Below are positions 7,900 through 16,700 of a stretch of 64,000 bases of DNA, in pieces. The notes below the pieces were generated by a model. That model had not been told where the DNA came from and did not search any database. It saw only the letters and a program-made list of their open reading frames with translations. The DNA is from Burkholderiales bacterium RIFCSPLOWO2_12_FULL_61_40 (GTDB lineage: Bacteria; Pseudomonadota; Gammaproteobacteria; Burkholderiales; Burkholderiaceae_C): NCBI GenBank assembly GCA_001770935.1, contig MESI01000102.1, positions 57,021-121,020 of the forward strand, in the 5' to 3' direction. Each line of letters starts with the position of its first letter. The first letter of the stretch is position 1. The position numbers were made by a program, and so were the translations under genes.

Positions 7900-8365
7900 T
7901 ACCCTTGCGTCCTCCCGCGCCATCGTCTTTGTGGACACCCATGTGCTGCTGTGTGCGGACGATGCGCACGACCCGTCCAAGCAAGTAAGCGCCCGCGCCT
8001 GGCTGCAGGCGCTGTGGCAGCACCGCGCAGGGCGGGTCAGCACGCAGGTGTTGAACGACTACTACGTCACCGCTACGCGCACCTTTGGCCTGTCCATGGG
8101 CGATGCGCGGGCCAAGGTGCGGCGCTTCCAGCTCTGGCAGCCCTGGCAGATCGACCACCAGACGGTGGAAACCGCCTGGGGTGTGGAAGCCCGCTTCGGT
8201 TTGAACTACTGGGATGCACTCATCGTCGCCGCTGCTGCGCAGTCGGGCGCCAGCCATGTGTTGACGGTGGACCTGCAACCCACGCAGCATTTGCAACAGA
8301 TCGATGGCGTCACCATCCTCAACCCTTTTCTGGCGACCCCTGCCGAGTTGGCTTTCACTGAATAA
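7892..8365 (+). CDS. vapC: VapC-type toxin, PIN-domain ribonuclease
   Basis: A 157-residue PIN-domain protein, expected to be a metal-dependent ribonuclease neutralised by the upstream antitoxin. Acidic positions visible are D in FVDTHVLL, D in YWDALIVAAAA and D in LTVDLQ. The position that is usually Glu in STQVLNE appears as Asp (STQVLND), a conservative change that may affect activity. The GTG at 7892 was chosen because it overlaps the antitoxin end by 8 bases and gives a PIN domain beginning at the right distance. Only 19 bases separate its stop from hisC. Confidence 0.87.
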   Translation: MANTLASSRAIVFVDTHVLLCADDAHDPSKQVSARAWLQALWQHRAGRVSTQVLNDYYVTATRTFGLSMGDARAKVRRFQLWQPWQIDHQTVETAWGVEARFGLNYWDALIVAAAAQSGASHVLTVDLQPTQHLQQIDGVTILNPFLATPAELAFTE

Positions 8366-8384
8366 GCAAAGGACACCACCGCAA

Positions 8385-9527
8385 ATGCGCTCCATGCCCC
8401 CCTCCGCAACGCCCCCGGCCCTGGACGCCCTGATCCAGCGCCGCATCCGCCAGGACGTGCAGTCCATGCACGCCTACGCCATCCAGGACTCGGTGGGCAT
8501 GGTCAAGCTCGACGCCATGGAGAACCCGCACCGCCTGCCCGCTGAGTTGCAAGAGGCCTTGGGCCAGCGCCTGGGCGCGCTGGCGCTGAACCGCTACCCC
8601 GATGGCCGTGTCAACGATCTGCGCCACGCGCTGGCCGCCTATGCCGACATGCCCGAAGGCTGCGACATCATGCTGGGCAACGGCTCGGACGAACTCATTT
8701 CACTCTTGTCCATGGCCTGCGATGTGCCAGTGCAAGCGGACGGCAAAAAACCTGTGGTGCTGGCCCCCACGCCCGGTTTTGTGATGTACGCCGTGAGTGC
8801 CGCCCTGCAAGGCCTGGAATTTGTCGGCGTGCCCCTGACGGCTGATTTCGCGCTGGATGTGCCCGCCATGCTGGAGGCCATTGCCCAGCACCAGCCCGCC
8901 ATCGTCTACCTGGCCTACCCCAATAACCCCACCGCCAACCTGTGGGACGCAGCCGACATGGCCCGCGTGGTCGCCGCCGCCGCCGAGGCGGGCAGCATCG
9001 TGGCGATCGACGAGGCCTACCAGCCCTTTTCCAGCCGCACCTACCTGGACACCATCCGCGCCCAGCCCGCGCAACACACCCATGTGCTGCTGATGCGCAC
9101 CCTGAGCAAGTTTGGCCTGGCGGGCGTGCGCATCGGCTACATGGTGGGTCCGCGTGCGCTGATCGCCCAGGTCGACAAGGTGCGCCCGCCTTACAACATC
9201 AGTGTGCTCAACTATGAGTGCGCGCTGTTCGCCCTGGAGCACGCCGAAGTGTTTGCCGCGCAGGCCACCGAGCTGCGCGCCCAACGCACCCGCCTGCTGG
9301 CCGCGCTGCGCGCCATGCCTCGGGTGAAGGCCTGGGACAGCGACGCCAACATGGTGCTGGTGCGGGTTGAAAATGCGCAAAATACCTTCGACGGCCTGAA
9401 GGCCCGTGGTGTTTTGGTCAAGAACGTTTCTAAAATGCACCCATTGCTCGCCAACTGTTTGCGATTCACCGTCGGCACCGACGCGGAGAACACCCAAGCG
9501 CTGGCCGCCCTTCAGGAATCCCTATGA
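8385..9527 (+). CDS. hisC: Histidinol-phosphate aminotransferase
   Basis: A PLP-dependent enzyme of 380 residues that converts imidazole acetol phosphate to histidinol phosphate. Visible are the family N-terminal region [30 protein letters not shown], the aspartate in [10 protein letters not shown] and the PLP lysine in [17 protein letters not shown] longer frame reaches 8304 inside vapC; the ATG at 8385 is the sensible start. It follows vapC by 19 bases with no room for a separate strong promoter, and its stop overlaps hisB as ATGA. Confidence 0.96.
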   Translation: MRSMPPSATPPALDALIQRRIRQDVQSMHAYAIQDSVGMVKLDAMENPHRLPAELQEALGQRLGALALNRYPDGRVNDLRHALAAYADMPEGCDIMLGNGSDELISLLSMACDVPVQADGKKPVVLAPTPGFVMYAVSAALQGLEFVGVPLTADFALDVPAMLEAIAQHQPAIVYLAYPNNPTANLWDAADMARVVAAAAEAGSIVAIDEAYQPFSSRTYLDTIRAQPAQHTHVLLMRTLSKFGLAGVRIGYMVGPRALIAQVDKVRPPYNISVLNYECALFALEHAEVFAAQATELRAQRTRLLAALRAMPRVKAWDSDANMVLVRVENAQNTFDGLKARGVLVKNVSKMHPLLANCLRFTVGTDAENTQALAALQESL

Positions 9528-10153
9528 CGACATACCCATTGACCGAAGTTCCCGTGGTTGTGACCCCTCGCACCGCCGAGGTGACGCGCAACACGGCCGA
9601 GACCCGAATCACGGTCAAGGTCAATCTGGACGGCACCGGCAAAAGCCGCCTGTCCACCGGCATCGGTTTTTTCGACCACATGCTCGACCAGATCGCCCGC
9701 CACGGCCTGATCGATCTGGACATCGAGGCCGATGGCGATTTGCACATCGACGGCCACCACACCGTCGAAGACGTGGGTATCACCCTGGGCCAGGCCGTAT
9801 TCAAAGCCGTGGGCGACAAAAAAGGCCTGCGCCGCTACGGCCACGCCTATGTGCCGCTGGACGAAGCCCTGAGCCGTGTGGTGGTGGACTTTTCCGGCCG
9901 CCCCGGCCTGGTGATGGACGTGCCTTTCAAGGCCGGCATGATCGGCGCGTTTGACACCCACCTCGCCCACGAATTTTTCCAGGGCTTTGTGAACCATGCT
10001 TTGGTGACCCTGCACATTGACAACCTCAAGGGCGAAAATGCCCACCACCAGGCCGAGTCAGTGTTCAAGGCCTTTGCCCGCGCCCTGCGCGACGCACTGG
10101 AGCTGGACCCGCGTTCCCTGGGCACCATTCCCTCGACCAAGGGGTCTTTGTAG
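9524..10153 (+). CDS. hisB: Imidazoleglycerol-phosphate dehydratase
   Basis: A manganese enzyme of 209 residues that dehydrates imidazole glycerol phosphate in the histidine pathway. Metal-binding motifs are [14 protein letters not shown], the HHTVEDVGI block and a second pair, [11 protein letters not shown] and [12 protein letters not shown]. It is the monofunctional type, without the HisB phosphatase domain of enterobacteria, so histidinol-phosphate phosphatase must be encoded elsewhere. Its ATG overlaps the hisC stop. Confidence 0.96.
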   Translation: MTTYPLTEVPVVVTPRTAEVTRNTAETRITVKVNLDGTGKSRLSTGIGFFDHMLDQIARHGLIDLDIEADGDLHIDGHHTVEDVGITLGQAVFKAVGDKKGLRRYGHAYVPLDEALSRVVVDFSGRPGLVMDVPFKAGMIGAFDTHLAHEFFQGFVNHALVTLHIDNLKGENAHHQAESVFKAFARALRDALELDPRSLGTIPSTKGSL

Positions 10154-10218
10154 TTTTTTATGTCAAATAGGCTTCTAGCCCGCGTAGAATGTGCGCAGGC
10201 AGCTATGAAAAAGGTAGC
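10154..10218 (+). repeat. Dispersed ~57-bp intergenic repeat, copy 2 (hisB-hisH spacer)
   Basis: CAAATAGGCTTCTAGCCC, then CGTAGAATGTGCGCAGGCAG, then CTATGAAAAAGGTAGC. It fills the whole gap between hisB and hisH and ends one base before the hisH ATG, so the repeat is the hisH translation leader. Confidence 0.7.
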
Positions 10219-10875
10219 ATGAAAAAAGTAGCGGTAGTCGATTACGGCATGGGCAATCTGCGTTCCGTCACCCAGGCGGTGATGCATGTGGCCGCCGATG
10301 CCGGGGTGGAAGTCGTGTGGGCCCGCACCGCCCAGGAAGTGATGGACGCCGAGCGCGTGGTCTTGCCGGGGCAGGGCGCCATGCGCGACTGCATGCACGA
10401 GTTGCACGCGTCCGGCATGTTCGACGCCGTGATGCACGCCGCCGCGCACAAGCCCCTGATGGGCGTCTGTGTCGGCATGCAAATGCTGCTGGACCACAGC
10501 GAAGAGCTCAACACCCCGTCTTTGGGGCTGATCCCCGGTGAAGTGGTCAAGTTTGACCTGGCAGGGCAAATACAGCCCGATGGCAGCCGTTATAAAGTAC
10601 CGCAAATGGGCTGGAACCAGGTCTGGCGCAACAACCATGGCGGCGCGCCGCACCCCGTGTGGGGCGAGGTGCCGGACGGCAGTTACTTCTATTTTGTGCA
10701 CAGCTACTACGCCAGACCGTCTGATGCGCGCCACAGTGTGGGCGAGACGGACTACGGTCAGCGCTTTTCTGCGGCGATTGCGCGCGATAATATTTTCGCA
10801 ACCCAATTTCACCCGGAAAAAAGTGCCGAACACGGCTTGTCCCTTTACCGCAACTTCCTTCACTGGAATCCTTGA
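10219..10875 (+). CDS. hisH: Imidazole glycerol phosphate synthase, glutaminase subunit
   Basis: A class I glutamine amidotransferase of 218 residues that feeds ammonia to HisF. The nucleophile cysteine lies in [18 protein letters not shown], and the catalytic His/Glu in TQFHPEKS. The ATG at 10219 ([17 protein letters not shown]) gives the canonical N-terminus; an in-frame ATG at 10189 lies inside the repeat and is less likely. hisA follows after about 60 bases. Confidence 0.96.
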   Translation: MKKVAVVDYGMGNLRSVTQAVMHVAADAGVEVVWARTAQEVMDAERVVLPGQGAMRDCMHELHASGMFDAVMHAAAHKPLMGVCVGMQMLLDHSEELNTPSLGLIPGEVVKFDLAGQIQPDGSRYKVPQMGWNQVWRNNHGGAPHPVWGEVPDGSYFYFVHSYYARPSDARHSVGETDYGQRFSAAIARDNIFATQFHPEKSAEHGLSLYRNFLHWNP

Positions 10876-10937
10876 TTTTTCCCACCCGCTCGGTCTGAAC
10901 TTTTTCCTGTCTCAATCCCCGAGCTACTTCAACCACC

Positions 10938-11678
10938 ATGCTTCTCATCCCTGCAATTGATCTTAAAGACGGCCACTGCGTTCGCCTCAAACAAGGCGAC
11001 ATGGACCAATCCACCACATTTGGCGAAGACCCCGCGGTCATGGCCCGCAAATGGGTGGACCAAGGCGCGCGGCGATTGCACCTGGTGGACCTGAATGGCG
11101 CGTTTGCGGGACACCCCAAAAACGAAGCCGCCATCCGCAAGATTTTGAAAGAAGTGGGCAGCGAAATCGACGTGCAGCTCGGCGGCGGCATCCGCGACCT
11201 GGACACCATCGAGCGCTACCTGGACGCCGGCCTGCGCTACGTCATCATCGGCACGGCGGCGGTCAAGAACCCCGGATTCTTGCAAGACGCCTGCACCGCC
11301 TTTGGCGGCCACATCATCGTCGGCCTGGACGCCCGCGATGGCAAGGTGGCCACCGACGGCTGGAGCAAGCTCACCCGCCACGATGTGATCGACCTGGGCA
11401 AGAAGTTTGAAGACTTCGGTGCCGAAGCCATCATCTACACCGACATCGGCCGCGACGGCATGTTGTCCGGCATCAACGTGGACGCCACCGTCAAGCTGGC
11501 CCAGGCCCTGACCATCCCCGTGATCGCCTCCGGTGGCCTGTCCAATATGGCCGACATTGAGGCCCTGTGCGCGGTGGAAGACGAAGGCGTGGAAGGTGTG
11601 ATCTGCGGGCGCGCCATCTACAGCGGCGATTTGGACTTTGCGGTGGCACAAGAGCGCGCGGATGAGTTAAACGGCTAA
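10938..11678 (+). CDS. hisA: Phosphoribosylformimino-5-aminoimidazole carboxamide ribotide isomerase
   Basis: A TIM-barrel isomerase of the histidine pathway, 246 residues. The N-terminal [21 protein letters not shown] carries the catalytic Asp of strand 1. [15 protein letters not shown] and [12 protein letters not shown] (second catalytic Asp) follow, then the phosphate-binding [10 protein letters not shown]. In most relatives hisF follows at once; here about 0.94 kb of accessory genes intervene. Confidence 0.96.
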   Translation: MLLIPAIDLKDGHCVRLKQGDMDQSTTFGEDPAVMARKWVDQGARRLHLVDLNGAFAGHPKNEAAIRKILKEVGSEIDVQLGGGIRDLDTIERYLDAGLRYVIIGTAAVKNPGFLQDACTAFGGHIIVGLDARDGKVATDGWSKLTRHDVIDLGKKFEDFGAEAIIYTDIGRDGMLSGINVDATVKLAQALTIPVIASGGLSNMADIEALCAVEDEGVEGVICGRAIYSGDLDFAVAQERADELNG

Positions 11679-11698
11679 TTTTATTTTTCGGAATATCA

Positions 11699-11858
11699 GT
11701 GGAAAAGTCTTGGAAGGAAGCCATAAAGAGAGTGCTGCAGGAGTCGCCCATTCCTTTGCACGATGGAATACATTCAAGCGATCGATCCCGAGTTGAAGGA
11801 GAAAGAAATTCAGAATACGCTGCGCTCGATTGAGCAGAAAATGCGGGGCGGCTCGTGA
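11699..11858 (+). pseudogene. Possible frameshifted remnant of a HARE-HTH-like small protein
   Basis: From a GTG at 11699 the frame reads MEKSWKEAIKRVLQESPIPLH, which resembles the start of HARE-HTH (winged-helix) domains, but it then drifts and stops near 11831. A second frame opens at the ATG 11763 (MEYIQAIDPELKEKEIQ...) and runs 31 codons to a TGA at 11856-11858 that overlaps the GTG of the next gene. Together they look like one short coding region broken by a shift near 11757-11765. The alternative is a real 31-residue leader peptide coupled to the HEPN gene. Confidence is low. Confidence 0.3.
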
Positions 11859-12280
11859 AAGAACCTGGCGCCAATGACGTCCGCTGGCATCAGCGTTTGG
11901 ACAACTACCGGCGTGCGTTGGCACAGTTGCAAAAAGCAGTTGATCTGAGTAAAACCCGGGGCTTGAGTGAGCTGGAGCAGCAGGGCTTGATTCAGGCGTT
12001 TGAATATACCCACGAACTGGCCTGGAAAGTCATGAAAGACTATTTTGTGCATCAGGGCAATACGTCGATCACCGGTTCGCGCGATGCGGTGCGGGAAGCC
12101 TTCGCCGTGCAACTGATCGCAGACGGACAGGGGTGGATGGATATGATTAAAAGTCGCAACCAGTCGTCCCACACCTACAACCTGGAAACTGCTGATGCGG
12201 TTGTGAAAGATGTCGTCGAGCGTTACGCCGCGCTCTTTGAATCGTTTGCAAGGTATATGGAGACCTTGGTCCGTGGCTGA
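11855..12280 (+). CDS. HEPN toxin, nucleotidyltransferase substrate-binding protein (HI0074 family, HepT-type)
   Basis: A 141-residue all-helical HEPN-fold protein. The N-terminus VRWHQRLDNYRRALAQLQKA and the block MIKSRNQSSHTYN match the HI0074 family. RNQSSHTY is the R-x4-H-x-Y motif: in HepT toxins the Arg and His form the RNase site, and the Tyr is the residue AMPylated by the partner MntA. The GTG start at 11855 overlaps a short upstream frame; the stop overlaps the mntA-like gene by 8 bases. It lies between hisA and hisF, in the direction of the operon. Confidence 0.87.
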   Translation: MKEPGANDVRWHQRLDNYRRALAQLQKAVDLSKTRGLSELEQQGLIQAFEYTHELAWKVMKDYFVHQGNTSITGSRDAVREAFAVQLIADGQGWMDMIKSRNQSSHTYNLETADAVVKDVVERYAALFESFARYMETLVRG

Positions 12281-12626
12281 AGCCGCGTTGACTGTGGCTG
12301 CCAATATGGCAGACTTTGGGTTGCCCGCTGCGGCAATTGCCGCATTGCGCGGTGTTTTGAGTCAATATCCGCAGATAGAGCGGGCCGTGGTTTATGGTTC
12401 ACGCGCAAAGGGAAACTACCGCAGCGGTTCTGATATTGATTTGACACTGAATGGCCCGGAGCTGACATTTACAGACCTGATGCGCATAGAAACCGCACTG
12501 GATGACCTGATGCTTCCGTGGAAAATCGACTTGTCCCTGCTTTCTCACATTGACAACCCGGACTTGCTTGACCACATTGCGCGCGTTGGTAAACCACTTT
12601 GGATAAAAAATGAAAAATCATGCTAG
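12273..12626 (+). CDS. MNT-type nucleotidyltransferase antitoxin (HI0073 family, MntA-type)
   Basis: A 117-residue minimal nucleotidyltransferase. [19 protein letters not shown] contains the G-S-x10-D-x-D signature of the Pol beta-like fold, and [10 protein letters not shown] supplies the third acidic position. In characterised HepT-MntA pairs this enzyme transfers AMP to the toxin tyrosine and so disarms it. The GTG at 12273 overlaps the preceding gene by 8 bases; an ATG at 12306 is a possible later start. The 3' end overlaps hisF by 7 bases, so hisF translation is probably coupled to it. Confidence 0.87.
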   Translation: MAEAALTVAANMADFGLPAAAIAALRGVLSQYPQIERAVVYGSRAKGNYRSGSDIDLTLNGPELTFTDLMRIETALDDLMLPWKIDLSLLSHIDNPDLLDHIARVGKPLWIKNEKSC

Positions 12627-13417
12627 CTAAACGCATCATTCCCTGCCTGGACGTCACCGGCGGTCGCGTCGTCAAGGGCGTTAATTTTGTGGAGCTGCGC
12701 GACGCTGGCGACCCGGTGGAAATCGCGGCCCGCTACAACGACCAGGGCGCCGATGAACTCACGTTTTTGGACATCACGGCCACCAGCGACGGCCGTGACC
12801 TGATTTTGCACATTATTGAAGCGGTGGCTTCGCAGGTGTTTATTCCCTTGACAGTGGGGGGAGGCGTGCGGGTGGTGGCGGATGTCCGCCGCCTGCTGAA
12901 CGCTGGCGCTGACAAAATTAGTTTTAATTCGGCGGCACTCAGCAACCCCCAGGTCATTGAAGACGCATCGCTCAAATTCGGCGCGCAGGCCATTGTGGTT
13001 GCCATCGATGCCAAGCGCCGCTCGGCTGACGATGCGCAGCGCCTGGTGGACGGCTGTGCCATTGGCCCCGGCTGGGATGTGTACAGCCACGGCGGGCGTA
13101 AAAACACCGGCCTGGACGCCGTGGCCTGGGCCACCGAGATGGCGCGCCGGGGCGCGGGCGAGATTTTGCTCACCAGCATGGACCGCGATGGCACCAAGTC
13201 CGGCTTCGATCTGGCGCTGACCCGTGCGGTGTCCGATGCCATCAGCGTGCCGGTGATCGCCTCGGGCGGTGTCGGCAACCTGGACCATCTGGCCGACGGT
13301 ATCCAGCTCGGCGGAGCAGACGCCGTGCTGGCGGCCAGCATCTTCCATTACGGCGAATACACCGTGGGCCAAGCCAAGGCGCGTATGGCCGAGCGTGGAA
13401 TTCCGGTCAGAATTTAA
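12620..13417 (+). CDS. hisF: Imidazole glycerol phosphate synthase, cyclase subunit
   Basis: A TIM-barrel synthase of 265 residues that works with HisH to make IGP and AICAR. The hallmark [23 protein letters not shown] contains catalytic Asp 11. [14 protein letters not shown] phosphate binding is seen as [17 protein letters not shown], and the second catalytic Asp is in [15 protein letters not shown]. Its ATG lies within the last codons of the MNT gene, and only A-rich sequence precedes it, so it has no Shine-Dalgarno of its own. Confidence 0.97.
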   Translation: MLAKRIIPCLDVTGGRVVKGVNFVELRDAGDPVEIAARYNDQGADELTFLDITATSDGRDLILHIIEAVASQVFIPLTVGGGVRVVADVRRLLNAGADKISFNSAALSNPQVIEDASLKFGAQAIVVAIDAKRRSADDAQRLVDGCAIGPGWDVYSHGGRKNTGLDAVAWATEMARRGAGEILLTSMDRDGTKSGFDLALTRAVSDAISVPVIASGGVGNLDHLADGIQLGGADAVLAASIFHYGEYTVGQAKARMAERGIPVRI

Positions 13418-13476
13418 GGCTTTTTGGCCTGTAGCCCCCGTAGATACTGCGCAAGCAGCTATCAATTAAGTAGCAA
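13418..13476 (+). repeat. Dispersed ~57-bp intergenic repeat, copy 3 (hisF-hisI spacer)
   Basis: GGCTTTTTGGCCTGTAGCCC, then CGTAGATACTGCGCAAGCAG, then CTATCAATTAAGTAGCAA. It occupies the whole hisF-hisI gap and ends directly at the hisI ATG, the same placement as the copy before hisH. Confidence 0.7.
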
Positions 13477-13890
13477 ATGCAAACCACCAACACACCTCCT
13501 ACAAGCTGGCTCAAATCTATCCGCTGGGATTCCAAGGGTTTGGTGCCGGTGATTGCGCAAGAGCAGGGCAGCAATGATGTGCTGATGTTCGCCTGGATGA
13601 ACCGCGAAGCCTTGCAAAAGACGGTGGAGTTGGGGCAGGCGGTGTATTTCAGCCGCTCGCGCAACAAGCTTTGGTACAAGGGTGAAGAGTCGGGCCATGT
13701 GCAAAAGGTGCATGAAATCCGCATGGACTGCGACAGTGATGTCATCCTGCTCAAGGTGACCCAACTCGGCCACGAGCCCGGCATTGCCTGCCATACCGGC
13801 CGCCACAGCTGCTTCTTCAGCATTTTGCAAGACGGTGTGTGGCACAGTGTGGATCCGGTCTTGAAAGACCCCGAAACCATCTACAAATAA
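13477..13890 (+). CDS. hisI: Phosphoribosyl-AMP cyclohydrolase
   Basis: A zinc and magnesium enzyme of the histidine pathway, 137 residues and monofunctional (no HisE fusion). [13 protein letters not shown] and [13 protein letters not shown] are conserved. The Mg site is [10 protein letters not shown] and the zinc site [10 protein letters not shown]. Its translation start abuts a repeat, with no good Shine-Dalgarno. hisE follows 7 bases later. Confidence 0.96.
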   Translation: MQTTNTPPTSWLKSIRWDSKGLVPVIAQEQGSNDVLMFAWMNREALQKTVELGQAVYFSRSRNKLWYKGEESGHVQKVHEIRMDCDSDVILLKVTQLGHEPGIACHTGRHSCFFSILQDGVWHSVDPVLKDPETIYK

Positions 13891-13897
13891 GAAAACC

Positions 13898-14278
13898 ATG
13901 GCCTCTACAGACACCTCCCAAGACGCACTGGCCCGTTTGGCCGCGGTCATCGAGAGCCGCAAGGTTGCCAACGGTGGTGACCCGGCGGCGAGTTATGTTG
14001 CCCGCCTGCTGCACAAGGGGCCGGACGCTTTTTTGAAAAAAATTGGCGAAGAGGCCACCGAAGTGGTCATGGCGGCCAAAGATGCTGACCATGGTGCCGA
14101 TAAGGCCAAAATTGTCTACGAGGTGGCCGATTTGTGGTTCCATTGCATGATCGCACTGGCCCACTATGACCTGAGTCCCGCCGATGTCGTGGCCGAACTG
14201 GAGCGCCGGGCTGGCACCAGCGGCATTGAGGAAAAAGCCTTGCGCAAAGTGCTGGCCCGTGAAGGAGAAGTCCAATGA
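13898..14278 (+). CDS. hisE: Phosphoribosyl-ATP pyrophosphatase
   Basis: A MazG-like all-alpha hydrolase of 126 residues that converts PR-ATP to PR-AMP. The conserved [31 protein letters not shown] carries the E-E-x-x-E metal site, and [14 protein letters not shown] supplies the E-x-x-D part. The stop overlaps the next gene's ATG as ATGA. It is separate from HisI, the usual arrangement in this group. Confidence 0.95.
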   Translation: MASTDTSQDALARLAAVIESRKVANGGDPAASYVARLLHKGPDAFLKKIGEEATEVVMAAKDADHGADKAKIVYEVADLWFHCMIALAHYDLSPADVVAELERRAGTSGIEEKALRKVLAREGEVQ

Positions 14279-14694
14279 CCCAAGACTATTCCAACCCAAC
14301 AACACCTGGCCAGCCGATGGATCAGGCGAAGCTGCAGAAATTGCAGTCGCTCAACACCATCGGCACCATCAGCTATGTGCTGCATCTGATTGTGGCCGTG
14401 GGTGCCGTCATCCCCGGTGGCCAGTTTGGCCCGGTGCTGCTGGTTGCAGCGCTGGTCCTGGACATGCTCAAGCGCGACGACGCCAAAGGAACCTGGCATG
14501 CATCCCACTTTCGCTGGCGCATACGCACGGTCATTACGGCGGGGGTGCTGTACCTGGTGACTGCGCCCTTGTGGATGTTGTTCCTGTTTCCCGGCTGGGT
14601 GGCCTGGACGGCGATTTCAATCTGGTTTTTGTACCGCATCGTCATGGGCTTCATGGCTATGAACAAAGGGCAAGCCATGGAGGCATCGGCATGA
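14275..14694 (+). CDS. DUF4870 family membrane protein
   Basis: A 139-residue inner-membrane protein with a soluble N-terminus of about 30 residues and three to four hydrophobic segments. The conserved middle, [19 protein letters not shown], is characteristic of DUF4870-type proteins. No catalytic motif is visible and the role is unknown. It overlaps hisE upstream and the HIT gene downstream (both ATGA). The same arrangement between hisE and a HIT gene is common in Comamonadaceae, which suggests it is an ancestral part of the operon. Confidence 0.8.
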   Translation: MTQDYSNPTTPGQPMDQAKLQKLQSLNTIGTISYVLHLIVAVGAVIPGGQFGPVLLVAALVLDMLKRDDAKGTWHASHFRWRIRTVITAGVLYLVTAPLWMLFLFPGWVAWTAISIWFLYRIVMGFMAMNKGQAMEASA

Positions 14695-15065
14695 GTGACA
14701 CAATCCATTCCCACGACCCGGACTGCCTGTTTTGCAAGATTGTGGCCAGACAGATTCCGGCCCGGGTGGTGTACGAAGACGAGGAGTTATTCGCCTTCCA
14801 CGACATCCACCCGTGGGCTCCGGTGCATTTTTTGCTCATTCCCAAAATGCACATTCCCTCGCTGGCACAGGTGGACCACGAGACAGCGGGGCTGATGGGG
14901 CGCATGATGGCCCTGGTGCCCAAGCTGGCTTTGCAAGAGGGCTGTAATCCCTATCCGCAAGGGGGCTACCGGCTGTTAACCAACACCGGCGTGGAAGGCG
15001 GGCAAGAGGTGCGGCATCTGCATTTTCATGTAATGGGCGGTACGCGCCCCTGGCTGCGGGGCTGA
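14691..15065 (+). CDS. HIT family nucleotide hydrolase/transferase
   Basis: A 124-residue histidine-triad protein of the HinT type, acting on nucleoside phosphoramidates or AMP esters in the cytosol. N-terminal DCLFCKIVARQIPARVVYEDE is the usual start. The triad HLHFHVMGG (H-x-H-x-H) is at the C-terminus, and LLIPKMHIPSLAQV is the conserved core. Its ATG overlaps the DUF4870 stop. The physiological substrate is not known. Confidence 0.93.
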   Translation: MSDTIHSHDPDCLFCKIVARQIPARVVYEDEELFAFHDIHPWAPVHFLLIPKMHIPSLAQVDHETAGLMGRMMALVPKLALQEGCNPYPQGGYRLLTNTGVEGGQEVRHLHFHVMGGTRPWLRG

Positions 15066-15133
15066 TTTCAAAGGCGCATCGCCCGCCATGCATTTCACGG
15101 ACTAAAATTGTTCCAATTCGTTAGGAGAGACTC

Positions 15134-15373
15134 ATGGGATTTTCGACAACACATCTGATTATTTTTCTGGTCATCATTGTGGTGATCTTTGGCACCAAAA
15201 AGCTGCGCAATATCGGCTCAGACCTGGGGGGGGCGGTCAAGGGTTTCAAGGACGGCATGAAAGATGGCACCGACAAAGCCGCAGAGGCACCTGCGGCCCC
15301 CGTGCAGCAGGTTGCTGCCGCAGCGCCAGTCGCCAAAGACACCATTGATGTCGAAGCCAAAACCAAGGTTTGA
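15134..15373 (+). CDS. tatA: Sec-independent translocase protein TatA
   Basis: The pore-forming component of the twin-arginine translocase, 79 residues. One N-terminal membrane helix ([19 protein letters not shown]) is followed by the [10 protein letters not shown] hinge, an amphipathic helix [11 protein letters not shown] and an alanine-rich tail. A good AGGAGA lies 6-8 bases before the ATG. It is the first gene of tatABC. Confidence 0.95.
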   Translation: MGFSTTHLIIFLVIIVVIFGTKKLRNIGSDLGGAVKGFKDGMKDGTDKAAEAPAAPVQQVAAAAPVAKDTIDVEAKTKV

Positions 15374-15432
15374 TTTGCCCAAGACTCATTTAGCCCGGCG
15401 TGCAACATGGCCGCCGGGTGGGAAGCCTGCAA

Positions 15433-15900
15433 TTGATTGATATCGGAGTCACCAAGCTTGCGATCATTGGCGCCATAGCGTTGGTGGTCATCGGCCCTGA
15501 GAAGCTGCCTGGATTGGCCAAAACCGTAGGCACCCTGCTGGGGCGCGCGCGGCGTTATGTGGCCGATGTCAAGGCGGAGGTCAATCGCTCCATGGAGTTG
15601 GACGAGCTCAAAAAAATGCGCGACACGGTGGAGAATGCCGCCCGCGATGTGGAAAACACGATCCAGACCAGCGCCAGCGATTTCGAGAAAAACTGGACCG
15701 AGGCCACGGAGTTGGCCGCGCCCCCCGCGCTGGAGGACGCGTATGCCAGTGTTTCCGAGTACAAACACCCCAACAAGAAATGGCGCCTCAAGCAGGGCGC
15801 CACACCCCATTGGTACAAGGCCCGTACCGGTATCCGTACCAAGGCCTTGTCCGGAGCGGCCCGGGTTGCCCGGTTTCGTCCCCGCAAAGTGGGTCAATAA
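15433..15900 (+). CDS. tatB: Sec-independent translocase protein TatB
   Basis: A Tat receptor component that forms the substrate-binding complex with TatC. It has a single membrane helix followed by the hinge [15 protein letters not shown], a long amphipathic helix and a basic tail; 155 residues. The start is taken as the TTG at 15433, giving [17 protein letters not shown], the family N-terminus. A GTG at 15400 would add 11 unusual residues. A weak G-rich stretch (GGGTGGGAAG) precedes the TTG. Confidence 0.93.
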   Translation: MIDIGVTKLAIIGAIALVVIGPEKLPGLAKTVGTLLGRARRYVADVKAEVNRSMELDELKKMRDTVENAARDVENTIQTSASDFEKNWTEATELAAPPALEDAYASVSEYKHPNKKWRLKQGATPHWYKARTGIRTKALSGAARVARFRPRKVGQ

Positions 15901-15908
15901 GTGAACCC

Positions 15909-16694
15909 ATGACCGATCCTGTCAAACCAGACGACGAACTCGCCGGAACCGAGCAGCCATTCGTACAACACCTTTTTGAACTGCGTGACCGCCTCCTGTA
16001 CGCGTTGTATGGAGTGGGGGCGGTGTTGCTGGTGTTGCTGTTGTATCCCGGCCCTTCCCAGCTTTACGATTTTCTGGCCATGCCCTTGGTCAAGGCCTTG
16101 CCCGAAGGCTCCCGCATGATTGCGGTGGGGGTGGTGTCACCGTTTCTGGTGCCGATCAAGGTGTCCGTGATGGCGGCCATTGGCCTGTCTTTGCCCTGGA
16201 TTCTTTACCAAATGTGGGCCTTCGTGGCGCCGGGCTTGTACAAGCATGAGAAAAAACTGGTGCTGCCGTTGGTGACGGCCAGCACCTTTCTGTTTTACCT
16301 CGGTGCTGCATTTTGTTATTTCTTTGTTTTTGGGCAAGCGTTTCCGGCCATCCAAAAAATGGCGCCGGTGTCGGTGGCCGTCAGTCCGGATATTGAGGCC
16401 TATCTGGACTTCGTCATCACCATGTTCATTGCGTTTGGCGTGGCCTTTGAAGTGCCCATCGTGGTGGTGATTCTGGCCCGCATGGGTATGGTCACGGTGG
16501 TGCAGCTCAAGTCGTTTCGCACCTACTTTGTGGTGGGCGCGGCCGCCATTTCAGCGTTGGTGACCCCGCCCGATCCGGTGTCCATGATTGCCTTGCTGAT
16601 ACCCATGTGTGTCTTGTACGAGGTTGGCATTTGGGCCGCCCAGGTATTCATTAAGCATACCCAGGCGCCCGAAGAAGAAGTTTCAGCCCGGTAA
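15909..16694 (+). CDS. tatC: Sec-independent translocase protein TatC
   Basis: A multispanning Tat receptor that recognises the twin-arginine signal, 261 residues with six membrane segments. The N-terminal E-Q-P-F-V-Q-H-L-F-E-L-R-D-R motif is the classic TatC start. LPWILYQMWAFVAPGLYKHEK and FGVAFEVPIVVVILARMG are conserved. The ATG at 15909 lies 8 bases after the tatB stop; a longer frame inside tatB was rejected. It converges on the DegS-like gene with 6 bases between stops. Confidence 0.96.
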   Translation: MTDPVKPDDELAGTEQPFVQHLFELRDRLLYALYGVGAVLLVLLLYPGPSQLYDFLAMPLVKALPEGSRMIAVGVVSPFLVPIKVSVMAAIGLSLPWILYQMWAFVAPGLYKHEKKLVLPLVTASTFLFYLGAAFCYFFVFGQAFPAIQKMAPVSVAVSPDIEAYLDFVITMFIAFGVAFEVPIVVVILARMGMVTVVQLKSFRTYFVVGAAAISALVTPPDPVSMIALLIPMCVLYEVGIWAAQVFIKHTQAPEEEVSAR

Positions 16695-16700
16695 ACCGGT

